Positions 36,819-45,713 of a DNA stretch of 64,000 nt are shown piece after piece. This stretch comes from Candidatus Rifleibacteriota bacterium (GTDB taxonomy: Bacteria > Muiribacteriota > Ozemobacteria > Ozemobacterales > Ozemobacteraceae): NCBI GenBank assembly GCA_015233565.1, contig JADFXM010000012.1, positions 62,001 through 126,000 of the forward strand, read 5' to 3'. A model generated the notes under the pieces. It saw nothing but the letters and a program-made list of their open reading frames with translations. It was not told the DNA's origin and made no database searches. The stretch's first letter is position 1. Every line of letters begins with the position of its first letter. The position numbers and the translations under genes are program-made.

Positions 36819-38633
36819 ATGACCAGCTCAAGCGAAGGACATCCCAAGGGACTATATTTGCTCTTCACAGTCGAAATGTGGGAGCGTTTCAGTTATTATG
36901 GAATGAGAGCCATTCTCACACTTTTCATGATCAAAGCACTTTTGTTTGACAAGCCCTTTGCATCAAGTATTTACGGTAGTTATACTGGGTTGGTCTATTT
37001 GACTCCGCTCCTAGGCGGTTACATGTCAGACCGCTATTTTGGAAACAGGCGTTCTATAATTATTGGAAGCATAATGATGGCCCTTGGACAATTCATGCTA
37101 TTTGGAAGCGGCTTTATGGTTCCTTCTGTACCGGTTAAAGCAGAAACAGAAATTTCTCAAACTAAAACAGTTGCTTCCCAAAGCCCAACATTAGCAGCTT
37201 CTCTTCAAAATGCATCAATTGCCACCGAAGGAAATACTTCAGCAGTTCCCTCTGAAAAAGCAGCAGAAACTTCTGCAGCAAGCGCCTCTCCTTCAGCAGC
37301 ACTTCCGGCAATCACAACTCATTTGTTCTACATTGGCTTGGTCCTTTTGATTCTTGGCAACGGTTTCTTCAAACCAAACATTTCTACTATGGTAGGCCAA
37401 CTATATCCTGCAGGAGACAAACGTGTAGACTCAGCTTTCACCATTTTTTACATGGGAATAAATCTGGGGGCCCTTTTCTCCCCTCTAGTCTGCGGAACCC
37501 TGGGAGACACAGGAAATCCCGCCGATTTTAAATTCGGCTTCCTCGCTGCCGGCATTGGAATGGTAATCAGTTTGATTTCGTTTATAATTTTTAAAGATCG
37601 TCTCCTTGTCACCCCAGAAGGAAAACCAGTAGGAATGCCACCTGTAAAACAAGCTGAAACCTCTGCGCAAACTGCTGATGTTGGCATCAGCACCAGCCAG
37701 CTGGCCATGTGGGGAGTTATCCTCGTTGTATTGTTCGCTGTTTTCAAATTCGTCTTCAAGAGCGACTTGGTTGGTTCCTTGATTTTCTCCGCAATGCTCG
37801 TAGTCCCGGGAATGATCATAACCGACAAAGGCTTGTCCTCTGATGAAAAGGAAAGAATCTGGGTCATTTTTATTCTGGCTTTCTTTGTCATTTTCTTCTG
37901 GTCAGCATTTGAGCAGGCTGGCGCCTCTCTGACCTACTTTGCCGATGAACAAACTAATCGTTCACTCTTCGGGAAAGAGGTCCCTGCAAGTTACTTCCAA
38001 TCAGTCAATCCAGTAGCAATTATCATTTTCGCCCCATTATTTACACTACTCTGGGGGTGGCTCAGTCGCCGTGGATTAGAACCCTCATCCCCTTTAAAAA
38101 TGGCTTTTGGACTACTTCTATTGTCTATTTCCTACGGAATCATCGCCCTGGGAGTAAAAGGAATAGGTCCTGGAACGAAAGTAAGTATGATGTGGCTCCT
38201 AAGTCTTTATTTGATCCAAACTTTCGGTGAACTATCCCTTTCTCCGATCGGGTTATCGATGGTTTCCAAACTCGCCCCAACCAAATTTGCCTCTCTTCTC
38301 ATGGGGACCTGGTTCCTTTCAAATGCAGCCGCAAATAAATTCGCCGGAATTCTTAGCGCTTTATATCCCCCGGGCCCCCTGGAATTCAAACAAGCAATGA
38401 CCAGCGGAATAGACCTCCCATCGATTTTGACCGGGAAATTAACTGCCACTGCCGATCAGATCAAAATACTTGCCGACATGGGGTTATCAAACCATTATCC
38501 AAGCTTGATCGGTTATCAGATTACCAGTCTTTTTGACTTCTTCGTAATTTTCATCGTACTATCGGGGTTATCCGCCCTATTACTCTTTGGGCTCTATAAA
38601 AAACTGATCAAAATGATGCACGGAGTAAACTAA
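36819..38633 (+). CDS. proton-dependent oligopeptide transporter (POT/PTR2 family)
   Basis: A 604-residue major-facilitator protein with about 14 hydrophobic segments. The family signature ExxERFxYYG is present as EMWERFSYYG (about residues 18-27), followed by GGYMSDRYFGNR and later FYMGINLGALFSP, another POT signature. It should import di- and tripeptides with protons. A polar Ala/Ser/Thr-rich insert of about 60 residues lies between the third and fourth helices (about residues 105-168), longer than in typical DtpT-like proteins. GGAGGA precedes the start. It is monocistronic. Confidence 0.93.
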   Translation: MTSSSEGHPKGLYLLFTVEMWERFSYYGMRAILTLFMIKALLFDKPFASSIYGSYTGLVYLTPLLGGYMSDRYFGNRRSIIIGSIMMALGQFMLFGSGFMVPSVPVKAETEISQTKTVASQSPTLAASLQNASIATEGNTSAVPSEKAAETSAASASPSAALPAITTHLFYIGLVLLILGNGFFKPNISTMVGQLYPAGDKRVDSAFTIFYMGINLGALFSPLVCGTLGDTGNPADFKFGFLAAGIGMVISLISFIIFKDRLLVTPEGKPVGMPPVKQAETSAQTADVGISTSQLAMWGVILVVLFAVFKFVFKSDLVGSLIFSAMLVVPGMIITDKGLSSDEKERIWVIFILAFFVIFFWSAFEQAGASLTYFADEQTNRSLFGKEVPASYFQSVNPVAIIIFAPLFTLLWGWLSRRGLEPSSPLKMAFGLLLLSISYGIIALGVKGIGPGTKVSMMWLLSLYLIQTFGELSLSPIGLSMVSKLAPTKFASLLMGTWFLSNAAANKFAGILSALYPPGPLEFKQAMTSGIDLPSILTGKLTATADQIKILADMGLSNHYPSLIGYQITSLFDFFVIFIVLSGLSALLLFGLYKKLIKMMHGVN

Positions 38634-38828
38634 ACCAACCTTTCGTTTTAATGAATTTTCATTTACAATCTTGTATTCAAGGTGATAACAATTGCTATCT
38701 AAAAAGTTGACGAGGTTTTATGCCTGCTATCCTTCAGGTCTCTCCTTAGAAGCACTGAAAATGAGCCATTACCTTTACTGATCCGTTGACTTTTGAGAGT
38801 TTAACCAAATTTTATACTGGAGGTTGCT

Positions 38829-40001
38829 ATGAGTTTCTGGTCCAATCAAGTTCGTTCTGTTATCGAATGGAAGGATCCATCTCCTGATTTGCTTATTTGG
38901 CGCTGGGATGGAACCAACGATGAATTGAAAAACTGCTCCAAGCTTCTGATCAACCCTGGTCAAGCAGCCCTTTTTGTCTATGAAGGACAAGTTCAGGCGA
39001 TTCATACTCAACCCGGACTTTTTGAAGTAAGAACAGCAAATGTCCCTTTCTGGACAACGATTACAAAGTTCATGCAGAATTTTGAATCTGAGCACAAAGC
39101 TAATATTTATTTCCTAAAAATGACTGAAATTATCGGCATGAAATGGGGGACTAAAGGCCCGGTTAAATACGAAGATCCAAAATATAAATTCCCTGTTGGT
39201 TTAAAGACATTTGGGAATTTCTCCTTTAAAGTCGCTAACCCGACTACTTTCTTTTCAGATTTCGCGGGAAACCGTGACTATTACTCTATTGAAGAAATTA
39301 GACCAGCAATAGTAGAGAGAATTCTCGCTCCACTGACCGATCTTTTTGCTGAATGCGGCTATAGTTATGCTGAAATAGATAAGAATCACGTTGCATTATC
39401 AGGAAAACTCCTGAAAAGCCTCGCAGAAATTTTTACTAAATTCGGATTTGAGTTAACCGACTTCCGAATCGAAAACACTACCTTTGATGACGAAACAAAG
39501 AGAAGAATTGACAAAATTTCCGACAACATCGCTGAGGCTCAAGCAGTAAACGCTTTGGGAAATATTAATACCGGCGGACTCCAAAATTATTCTACAATTC
39601 AACAATTGAAGGCCCTTAACTCTGCTGCAGCAAATCCATCCGGAGGCGCAGGAGCTGGCGTTGGGCTAGGAGCTGGCTTAGGCATGGGACAAGCCATGGC
39701 CGGAGCTTTTCAAGCACCACAACAGCGCTCGCAAGCCCCCCAAGCACCTGCTGTTAATACTTTCCCTTGCAGTTGCGGGGCCGCAGTTCCTGAAAATGCC
39801 AAATTTTGCCCCGAATGCGGAAAACCCAATTCCCATGGAATGGTAGCTTGCGTATCATGCGGGAAACCCGTAAAACAGGGAGCCAAATTCTGCCCAGAGT
39901 GTGGAGTTCCTCAAGCTCAAACAAATAAATGCCCAGCATGCAAAGCCGAAATCGCACCTGGCGCAAAATTTTGTCCCAACTGCGGGGGAAAAACCAACTG
40001 A
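38829..40001 (+). CDS. SPFH-domain protein with three zinc ribbons (YdjI/virion-core-like)
   Basis: A 390-residue protein. Residues 1-240 form the SPFH-type domain of the YdjI group (SVIEWKDPSPDLLIWRW, LLINPGQAALFVYEGQ, PGLFEVRTANVPFW). A Gly/Ala-rich linker (about 270-300) leads to three consecutive C-terminal zinc ribbons, each CxxC...FCPxCG (about 317-336, 345-362 and 370-387). In Bacillus, YdjI works with PspA-type membrane stress proteins; here no PspA gene is nearby. A membrane-surface scaffold is the likely role, by family inference. TGGAGG lies 7 bases before the ATG. Confidence 0.88.
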   Translation: MSFWSNQVRSVIEWKDPSPDLLIWRWDGTNDELKNCSKLLINPGQAALFVYEGQVQAIHTQPGLFEVRTANVPFWTTITKFMQNFESEHKANIYFLKMTEIIGMKWGTKGPVKYEDPKYKFPVGLKTFGNFSFKVANPTTFFSDFAGNRDYYSIEEIRPAIVERILAPLTDLFAECGYSYAEIDKNHVALSGKLLKSLAEIFTKFGFELTDFRIENTTFDDETKRRIDKISDNIAEAQAVNALGNINTGGLQNYSTIQQLKALNSAAANPSGGAGAGVGLGAGLGMGQAMAGAFQAPQQRSQAPQAPAVNTFPCSCGAAVPENAKFCPECGKPNSHGMVACVSCGKPVKQGAKFCPECGVPQAQTNKCPACKAEIAPGAKFCPNCGGKTN

Positions 40002-40131
40002 ACCAGGAAATCCCAAAATAATACTAAAATAGAGTGTTCTTTCCGGCCTTTTCTTCTTAATATTTCCTTGTTCGCCTGAAAAACACCAACACAGGATTCT
40101 GAATTTACCTAAAAACAGTCTGACAAATTGG

Positions 40132-40160
40132 GGAGCTCGACACGGAGGTCGAGCTCCTTT
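40132..40160 (+). terminator. rho-independent terminator after SPFH gene
   Basis: A perfect 10-bp stem, GGAGCTCGAC / GTCGAGCTCC, with loop ACGGAG and a short T run. It sits 130 bases after the SPFH stop codon. A closely similar hairpin lies at 47757-47785. Confidence 0.65.
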
Positions 40161-40326
40161 CAATTTCCCCGGATTTACGTTTTGAAATCTTTATTTTTCG
40201 GAAGATAAATATGAAATCTTTACGAAAAAATCAGTATTTTTTTCAAAATATATTTTTTCAAAATGCTTATGAAAACTTCATTTCCATCCGAAAAGGTACA
40301 TGTATTTGTTTGCCTCCTTATGTTTC
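40161..40326. other. AT-rich intergenic stretch between two hairpins
   Basis: The 579-base region 40002-40580 before the FN3 gene has no convincing gene. Between its two terminators the sequence is very AT-rich, with an imperfect inverted repeat of T and A runs near 40233-40262. It could hold a short untranslated RNA ending at the 40327 terminator. Confidence 0.3.
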
Positions 40327-40354
40327 AGGCCGAAAAAAAATCGGCCTTTTTTTA
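40327..40354 (+). terminator. rho-independent terminator with long T tract
   Basis: Stem AGGCCGA / TCGGCCT, loop of seven A residues, followed by seven T residues. A textbook terminator for rightward transcription, although no coding gene ends just before it; it may end an untranslated RNA or back up the 40132 hairpin. Confidence 0.7.
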
Positions 40355-40628
40355 TTTTAGGAAACCTCTTCCATTTCGCTATTTTTTAAAAATGTCCGAT
40401 ATTTCCTTTGTAAGGAATTTTGCGAAATTTTTATTTCACATTAAATATGTCTAGCAAGCGAGTAATGGTATTTTCAATCTGGATTTTAAGGGTTATAATG
40501 TTTAAAAGTAAGGTTGTTTGGACCAATTCAGCAAATTTGCTTCCGTGAAAACCATATAGATAAACTAATTCATTATTTTTATGATGAGACAAAATCTCAT
40601 TAATAAATGGAGCAGGATCAAGCAAAAA

Positions 40629-42212
40629 ATGAAAAATAAGATCGAATTTTCCCTTCCTTTGTTTACTATTTTTGTTCTTTCCATCCTTCAATGCACCCCT
40701 GGATTTACCCAAAAACCTGATATTCCCAAAATCAGCGAAGTAACTTCAAAGTCCTTTCGGGTAAATTGGCAGGCTTATACCGCGTATGATTATTCCACCC
40801 ACTATCAGATAGGTTTAAACAAAGCTCTTTATGGTTCCTCCACTCTTGAAACCACTATGTTCGTCGATTATCTAGTTGGAGCTGCAACATATTCAGTCGA
40901 AGTTATGACTTTCCATCAGGGAAAGATTGTGAATATTTCCTCTCCGGCTATTGTTTTAACTTGTCCTACCAGGCCTTCTTCTCCCCGATTGGTAGATGTT
41001 TCAAGCACAACCGCGCGGATTGAATGGGACAAAGTATCGACCGCCATTGGATACCAAGTTTATGTCGGAAGTCAAACCTACATTTCAACAGGAGGGGATC
41101 AACTGAATGCAACACTGAGCGGCTTTTCACCTGGCTCAAAAATAAAAGTCTCAATCTCGGCAAAAAATCCTTCAGGATATTCCGACCTCTCTGCTCCGCT
41201 GGAAATTCAATTTCTTCCTCCAGCACCAGCATTAAAAATTTCCCCTGATGAAATTTCCCAAACCTCCTTCATTTTGAGGTGGAATGATACCCCAGCTGCT
41301 GCATCTTTTTCCGCTTTCCTGGACGAAAATCAAATCGCATCGCTCGCTTCTTCTGTGAGATTTTATAAATTCGAAAATCTTGTTCCAGGTTCTTCTCACA
41401 CTGCACGATTAAACGCTTTGAACGCGAGCGGAACCATTTCCGAATCGGCTTCAATAAGTGTTTTACTTATTCCTGCAACCCCTCAAAAACCTTGGGCCTC
41501 CTCTATTGCAACTTATTCTTTTATTTTGAACTGGACCCCAGTTTTAGGCGCTACAAATTATAAAGTTTACCGAACGGCCGATTGGTTGATTGAAAATGTT
41601 TCCGCACCTGCTTCCAGTGTGGTCTGTCAAAGAGGCTTCAATTCAGGAGAAATTGCCTCAATTTCTATTTCCGCAAGTAACTCTAGCGGTGATTCTCCTA
41701 AATCCGAATGGCTCTCCGTAAAACTTCTTGGAACATTCACCCCACTTTTGAGTTTTTCTTTTCTTGAAGGAAAATCAGCAAGGGTCGGAGATCCGGTTTC
41801 CAGTCTTGTGAACTATGCCTCAAATTTCGGTATTTTGAAAAACGTCTCATCGACCAATTTAATTTCCCAAACAACTACATCAACTAATCCTTCCGTCTGG
41901 TATTTCCCACCGAAACTCCAGTGGAGTTTAAACGAGAATTTCAGACTGAAATTAGTTTCAGTTTCGAAAAACCCTATAATGAATAATGTCAGGCTCCTGG
42001 TCTTTCACAACAGCATTCCACGACCATTGCCGGAAAAACTCTTTAGCCTTATGTCTGACCCGGGAAATTCCTTAAGAAAGTATTTCTTTGGAACACGAAT
42101 CGAATGTGGTGTGGTGGTAATGGATCAAAGGTGCCATATTCGTGCAATTCGAATTGGTGAACAATTGGAAGAGATCCCTGAACTTTTGAATTATTCCCTT
42201 CCCGAAAAATAA
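40629..42212 (+). CDS. secreted fibronectin type III repeat protein
   Basis: About 527 residues from the ATG at 40629, which has AGGA 10 bases upstream and directly starts a signal peptide (residues 1-28, core FSLPLFTIFVLSIL, ending GFTQ); an earlier ATG at 40581 lacks a ribosome site. Four FN3-like domains follow, with tryptophan-containing starts such as SFRVNWQAY, TARIEWDKVSTAIGYQVYVG, SFILRWNDT and SFILNWTPVLGATNYKVYR. The last about 150 residues are a separate domain of unknown type. FN3 arrays usually serve as adhesive or spacer modules on the surface. Confidence 0.8.
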   Translation: MKNKIEFSLPLFTIFVLSILQCTPGFTQKPDIPKISEVTSKSFRVNWQAYTAYDYSTHYQIGLNKALYGSSTLETTMFVDYLVGAATYSVEVMTFHQGKIVNISSPAIVLTCPTRPSSPRLVDVSSTTARIEWDKVSTAIGYQVYVGSQTYISTGGDQLNATLSGFSPGSKIKVSISAKNPSGYSDLSAPLEIQFLPPAPALKISPDEISQTSFILRWNDTPAAASFSAFLDENQIASLASSVRFYKFENLVPGSSHTARLNALNASGTISESASISVLLIPATPQKPWASSIATYSFILNWTPVLGATNYKVYRTADWLIENVSAPASSVVCQRGFNSGEIASISISASNSSGDSPKSEWLSVKLLGTFTPLLSFSFLEGKSARVGDPVSSLVNYASNFGILKNVSSTNLISQTTTSTNPSVWYFPPKLQWSLNENFRLKLVSVSKNPIMNNVRLLVFHNSIPRPLPEKLFSLMSDPGNSLRKYFFGTRIECGVVVMDQRCHIRAIRIGEQLEEIPELLNYSLPEK

Positions 42213-42777
42213 CAAGAATGCAGGCAAATTCCGGGCAATGCTTCGATTGTCTTTCAGAAATCCTTTGGAAATTTGTTTTTAATTGAAGCTTCTTGAAGTA
42301 TTGTATAATTTTTGCACAATGGACAGAAAGAAATTCAATGGTGATCAGCATTGTGAAACTTTTCTCAAGCAAGAATCTGCTAATTTTGCAAGAACCTCAT
42401 TGATTTAGTTTTTAATTTTTGTTCTGATGCTATTTTTAGTATTCTATCCACTGCGAATTGCTGTGATAGATTCCAGAACAAACGCTCCCAATATTTTATT
42501 ATCCTTTAGTGAAGCTTGTTTCAAAAAGCTTACACATTAATAGATTTTTCCTTGAATTCAGCTGTTTTCATGATTATTTTATCAATGTAAATGTGCTTAC
42601 CCGGGAAAGATTCATTAATATTGTCGTTTTCATTTTTTTTTGATATTTTAGCCAACAGACTTTCGCATTTTCTATTCTTAAATATTTTTGGAGTTCGCTT
42701 GAAAAATACTTGTGAAAAATTTCGAATTCTCCTGTTCTCGAAGATTTGCATTAAACCTCAAATGAGATAGCTGCTCA
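42213..42777. other. intergenic region before cyclase gene
   Basis: About 565 AT-rich bases without a convincing gene. TATAAT at about 42302 could be a -10 element, and a 29-codon frame begins at 42319, but it has no ribosome site. No repeat was recognised. Confidence 0.4.
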
Positions 42778-44076
42778 ATGAAAAGTCAGATTAGGTCACA
42801 AAATCTTTCAATCCTCCTTACCGATTTACAAGGATACACCAACACAAGTTCGGCAAGTTCCCGTGAGGAAATAATCGGATTAATCAGACGGCATAATCAA
42901 TTGATGACCCCTGTCATTGAGTTTTATGGAGGAACAATTATCAAAGGAATTGGCGACGCACTGTTATGCACTTTCCAAAGTGCTACCGATGCAGTTGTTT
43001 GTTCCATAATCATTCAATTACTTCTGAAAGAATACAATACCCGACAAAAAGATTCGGCCAAAAGAATGAATCTTCGGGTAGTTATTAATACAGGCGATGT
43101 CTCAATAGAGGCAAATGACATCTTTGGCGAGGCGGTTAATATCACTGCACGCATGGAAGCTCTTCCCTGCTTCCCCGGGGGAACAATCGGAATTAGCGAA
43201 GCGACATATTTATTAATGAATAAGAGCGAAATAATTGCCGAAAAAATCGGGCCCCAAACGTTAAAAGGAATCCCCGAACCGGTAACTGTATTTCAAGTCC
43301 CCCTTGCCAAGCAAAAATTAACAAGTATTCCAACCAAACTCCTTCAGTTGGTTGAAACCATCGTAGAAGGAAAAACCCCTTCAGGTGCAACTGTTAAACT
43401 TACCGAATGGACAAGCGCCGTTAAAGGTTTCCTTTCTGAAAAAAACTGGGGAGAAAACATTCAACAAATTGGAAAAAAGGTTAATTACATTCAGGATCAA
43501 ATATCCAAAAGCCTCACTCAGAAAAATGCTTCGGAGTTCAAAAAAGATTCAAATGAAATCTCTGACGCTCCTGTAATGAAAAGGCTGGTTGGGTTCGCAA
43601 TTGATATGGTTATTATAGCTTTTTTTTGCGCTACGCTGAGTTTTTCCTGGTGGGCCAGCCAAAGGGTGATTTATGGAAAAAGTTCTATTTCTAACGAAGA
43701 ATTTTCCAAATTAGGATTTGGACAATATAAAAATTTCCACTTTGAATATGATTCCGATGGGCACGGATATTACTTAAGGAACATGGGATTTACCGAAAGC
43801 TTCATTAATCTGAATGCCAAATTTCCAATAATTCCCATATTTTTATATTTCTTTCTTTTCTGGAGTCTCAAAGGAGCCTCACCCGGGCAAATATTTACAA
43901 AAACCAGATTAGTAGATGAATCCGGAAAGGATATTAATTTTTCTGCAGGCGTAAAAAGATCAGCTTTTTTTATGATTTCAACTTTTTTCCTTCTTGGAAT
44001 TGGTGGAATCACGATTTTCTTCGGAGACCGAAAAACAATTTACGACAAGCTTTCACATACGAGAGTTGTCGAATAA
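42778..44076 (+). CDS. class III adenylate cyclase fused to an RDD membrane domain
   Basis: A 432-residue protein. The N-terminal cyclase domain (about residues 8-180) has the full catalytic set of class III enzymes: metal-binding D16 (LLTDLQGYT) and D60 (KGIGDALL), adenine-selecting K56 and D114 (DIFGEAVN), and transition-state N121 and R125 (NITARME). Activity making cAMP from ATP is therefore expected. A linker of about 80 residues leads to a C-terminal RDD domain (about 262-425) with the hallmark R and D residues (KRLVGFAIDMV), SPGQIFTKTRLVDESG, and three or four helices. Fusion of a cyclase to RDD is uncommon; the RDD part may anchor the enzyme or sense a membrane signal. No clear ribosome site precedes the ATG. 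Confidence 0.88.
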   Translation: MKSQIRSQNLSILLTDLQGYTNTSSASSREEIIGLIRRHNQLMTPVIEFYGGTIIKGIGDALLCTFQSATDAVVCSIIIQLLLKEYNTRQKDSAKRMNLRVVINTGDVSIEANDIFGEAVNITARMEALPCFPGGTIGISEATYLLMNKSEIIAEKIGPQTLKGIPEPVTVFQVPLAKQKLTSIPTKLLQLVETIVEGKTPSGATVKLTEWTSAVKGFLSEKNWGENIQQIGKKVNYIQDQISKSLTQKNASEFKKDSNEISDAPVMKRLVGFAIDMVIIAFFCATLSFSWWASQRVIYGKSSISNEEFSKLGFGQYKNFHFEYDSDGHGYYLRNMGFTESFINLNAKFPIIPIFLYFFLFWSLKGASPGQIFTKTRLVDESGKDINFSAGVKRSAFFMISTFFLLGIGGITIFFGDRKTIYDKLSHTRVVE

Positions 44077-44159
44077 CCCCAACTCATACAAAAGTCAGTT
44101 AGTTTCGATAAAAATTAATTTTGTCCAATCTTAAGGGGATTATTTTTGGAAAGAAAAAA

Positions 44160-44948
44160 ATGAAAAAAATATTAATTTTCACAATGGTTTTTGCTGGTTA
44201 TTTGATTTTCCCGCAATTTCCCAAAGAAGTGAATCACGAATGGGTGGATATTCTTTTTGCAGTTATTGTTTCATTAATTTTGCTCGCACCAGATTGTTGG
44301 CCTAAGCCAGGTGAAGGCATTTTTCGGTGGGCAATACAAGTTTTTGCGATTCTTTTCGTCATAGCAACTTTGGTAGAAGCCATCGATCCGGGAGCAATAA
44401 TAGGAGAAGCACTCATGCTTCCACATTCCTGCGATAAGGCAGATGCAATATTTGTTCTTGCGGCAGGAACACAGAAAGATGGTTCTCCTGGCTACAGCGG
44501 AATGCAAAGAGTTCTTCATGGAATTGAGTTGTTCAAAGAAAAACGAGCTCCTGTTTTAGTATTCAGCACGGGAAAACCTTTTGGGGAAGCTGACGAAGAG
44601 AAATGTGTCGCCTCCATTACTAAATTATTGCTTGGAGATGTTTGTAATGTAATTTTTCAGAAAAATATGTTGGATACCAGAGGTGAAGCTTTAAGCGGAG
44701 CCAATATTCTTTTTCCCCGAGGAATTAAAAAAATTCTTCTTGTAACAAACGGTGCACATATTTTCAGAGCCGTAAAAATCTTTGAAAAAGTAGGGTTTAC
44801 AGTCTTACCTGCTCCAGTTCAAGAGCCCGGACATCTAAAATATTCTCTCGATTCTTCTGGACAACTTTTAAAAAGTGTAATTCATGAATGGATTGGTTTA
44901 ATGTTATATTATCTAAGAGGGGAAATCGAATTTTCTAAAAAACCGTGA
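44160..44948 (+). CDS. YdcF/ElyC-like DUF218 membrane protein
   Basis: About 262 residues from the ATG at 44160 (GGAAAG upstream); a TTG thirteen codons earlier is less likely. Two or three N-terminal hydrophobic helices (about residues 3-95) precede a DUF218 domain: ADAIFVLAAGTQKDG, VLVFSTGKPFGE, LDTRGEALSGANIL and ILLVTNGAHIFRAVKIFEKVGF. DUF218 proteins such as SanA, ElyC and YdcF act in envelope or undecaprenyl-lipid homeostasis. The stop overlaps the first bases of the following frame, and the next gene's likely start lies 29 bases on, so the two form an operon. Confidence 0.85.
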   Translation: MKKILIFTMVFAGYLIFPQFPKEVNHEWVDILFAVIVSLILLAPDCWPKPGEGIFRWAIQVFAILFVIATLVEAIDPGAIIGEALMLPHSCDKADAIFVLAAGTQKDGSPGYSGMQRVLHGIELFKEKRAPVLVFSTGKPFGEADEEKCVASITKLLLGDVCNVIFQKNMLDTRGEALSGANILFPRGIKKILLVTNGAHIFRAVKIFEKVGFTVLPAPVQEPGHLKYSLDSSGQLLKSVIHEWIGLMLYYLRGEIEFSKKP

Positions 44949-44977
44949 AGAGAGATAATTTCTTAGAGAGGGAAACA

Positions 44978-45694
44978 ATGGAATTTAAGGACACCGGGAA
45001 AACTTTTTTTGCACCTTCTGCTCGTTCGGCGCACGAAGAAATGCTCGAACAAGAAAAGCTTTTAGCTGGGCATGATTTGCTGTTTCTTTTACTGAACAAC
45101 ATGCCGGAATTCATTTTTATTCTGAATACAAATCGTCAAATCGTTTTTGTAAATAACACAGTGCTAAAATTGACGGGCGCAAAAAGTCATCTTGAAAATC
45201 GTGAGCTACACATTGAATTAACCACACTCCTTGCACATGAAATATTGAAGGGCATCGTCGAAGTTTACAAAAACCATCAAGTGGCAAAAGGAAAGGAGGT
45301 TCAGATCTCCAAAAACTCCGAAGAATTAAGCTTCGTCAGTGACCGCGCATTATTGAACCGGATTCTAGGAAACCTGACAAAAAATGCTTTGGAAGCCATT
45401 AAGCCTGGCCAAACAGTAACGCTCGGTTGTCGAAAAGAAGGTGAAAAGGTTGCATTTTGGTGTCAAAATCCCGGCGTAATGCCCAAGGAAACCCAACTTC
45501 AAATGTTCCTCCGGTCTTTTTCAACAAAGGGTTTTGGACGCGGCGTCGGCACTTATAGTGTAAAATTGCTTTCAGAAAAGTACTTGGATGGGAAAGTTTC
45601 TTTTGTTTCAAAAGAAGAAACCGGAACAGTTTTTACAGTCCTACTTCCTATGACTGTGAAAATAACCTTTCAAAACCCCTTAGTGGATAAATAA
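44978..45694 (+). CDS. PAS/HATPase histidine-kinase-like protein without a DHp domain
   Basis: About 238 residues from the ATG at 44978 (GAGAGGG upstream). A PAS-like start (NNMPEFIFILNTNRQIVFVN, about 35-75) runs almost directly into the end of a dimerisation helix (LLAHEILKGIVEVYKNHQ) and then a HATPase_c domain with the N box (GNLTKNALEAI), a variant G1 box (FWCQNPGVMP), an F-like box (RSFSTKGFG) and a G2 box (RGVGTYSVKLL). The rest of the PAS domain and the DHp helix carrying the phospho-accepting histidine are missing. It cannot work as a normal histidine kinase; an in-frame deletion or a change of role is inferred. The FmdE-like gene follows after 19 bases. Confidence 0.82.
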   Translation: MEFKDTGKTFFAPSARSAHEEMLEQEKLLAGHDLLFLLLNNMPEFIFILNTNRQIVFVNNTVLKLTGAKSHLENRELHIELTTLLAHEILKGIVEVYKNHQVAKGKEVQISKNSEELSFVSDRALLNRILGNLTKNALEAIKPGQTVTLGCRKEGEKVAFWCQNPGVMPKETQLQMFLRSFSTKGFGRGVGTYSVKLLSEKYLDGKVSFVSKEETGTVFTVLLPMTVKITFQNPLVDK

Positions 45695-45713
45695 TTTTTT
45701 TGGAGGAAAAAAA

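Noticed and set aside
40263..40454. 63-codon rightward frame
   Set aside because: It contains the full terminator hairpin and T tract at 40327-40354, so it is unlikely to be translated.
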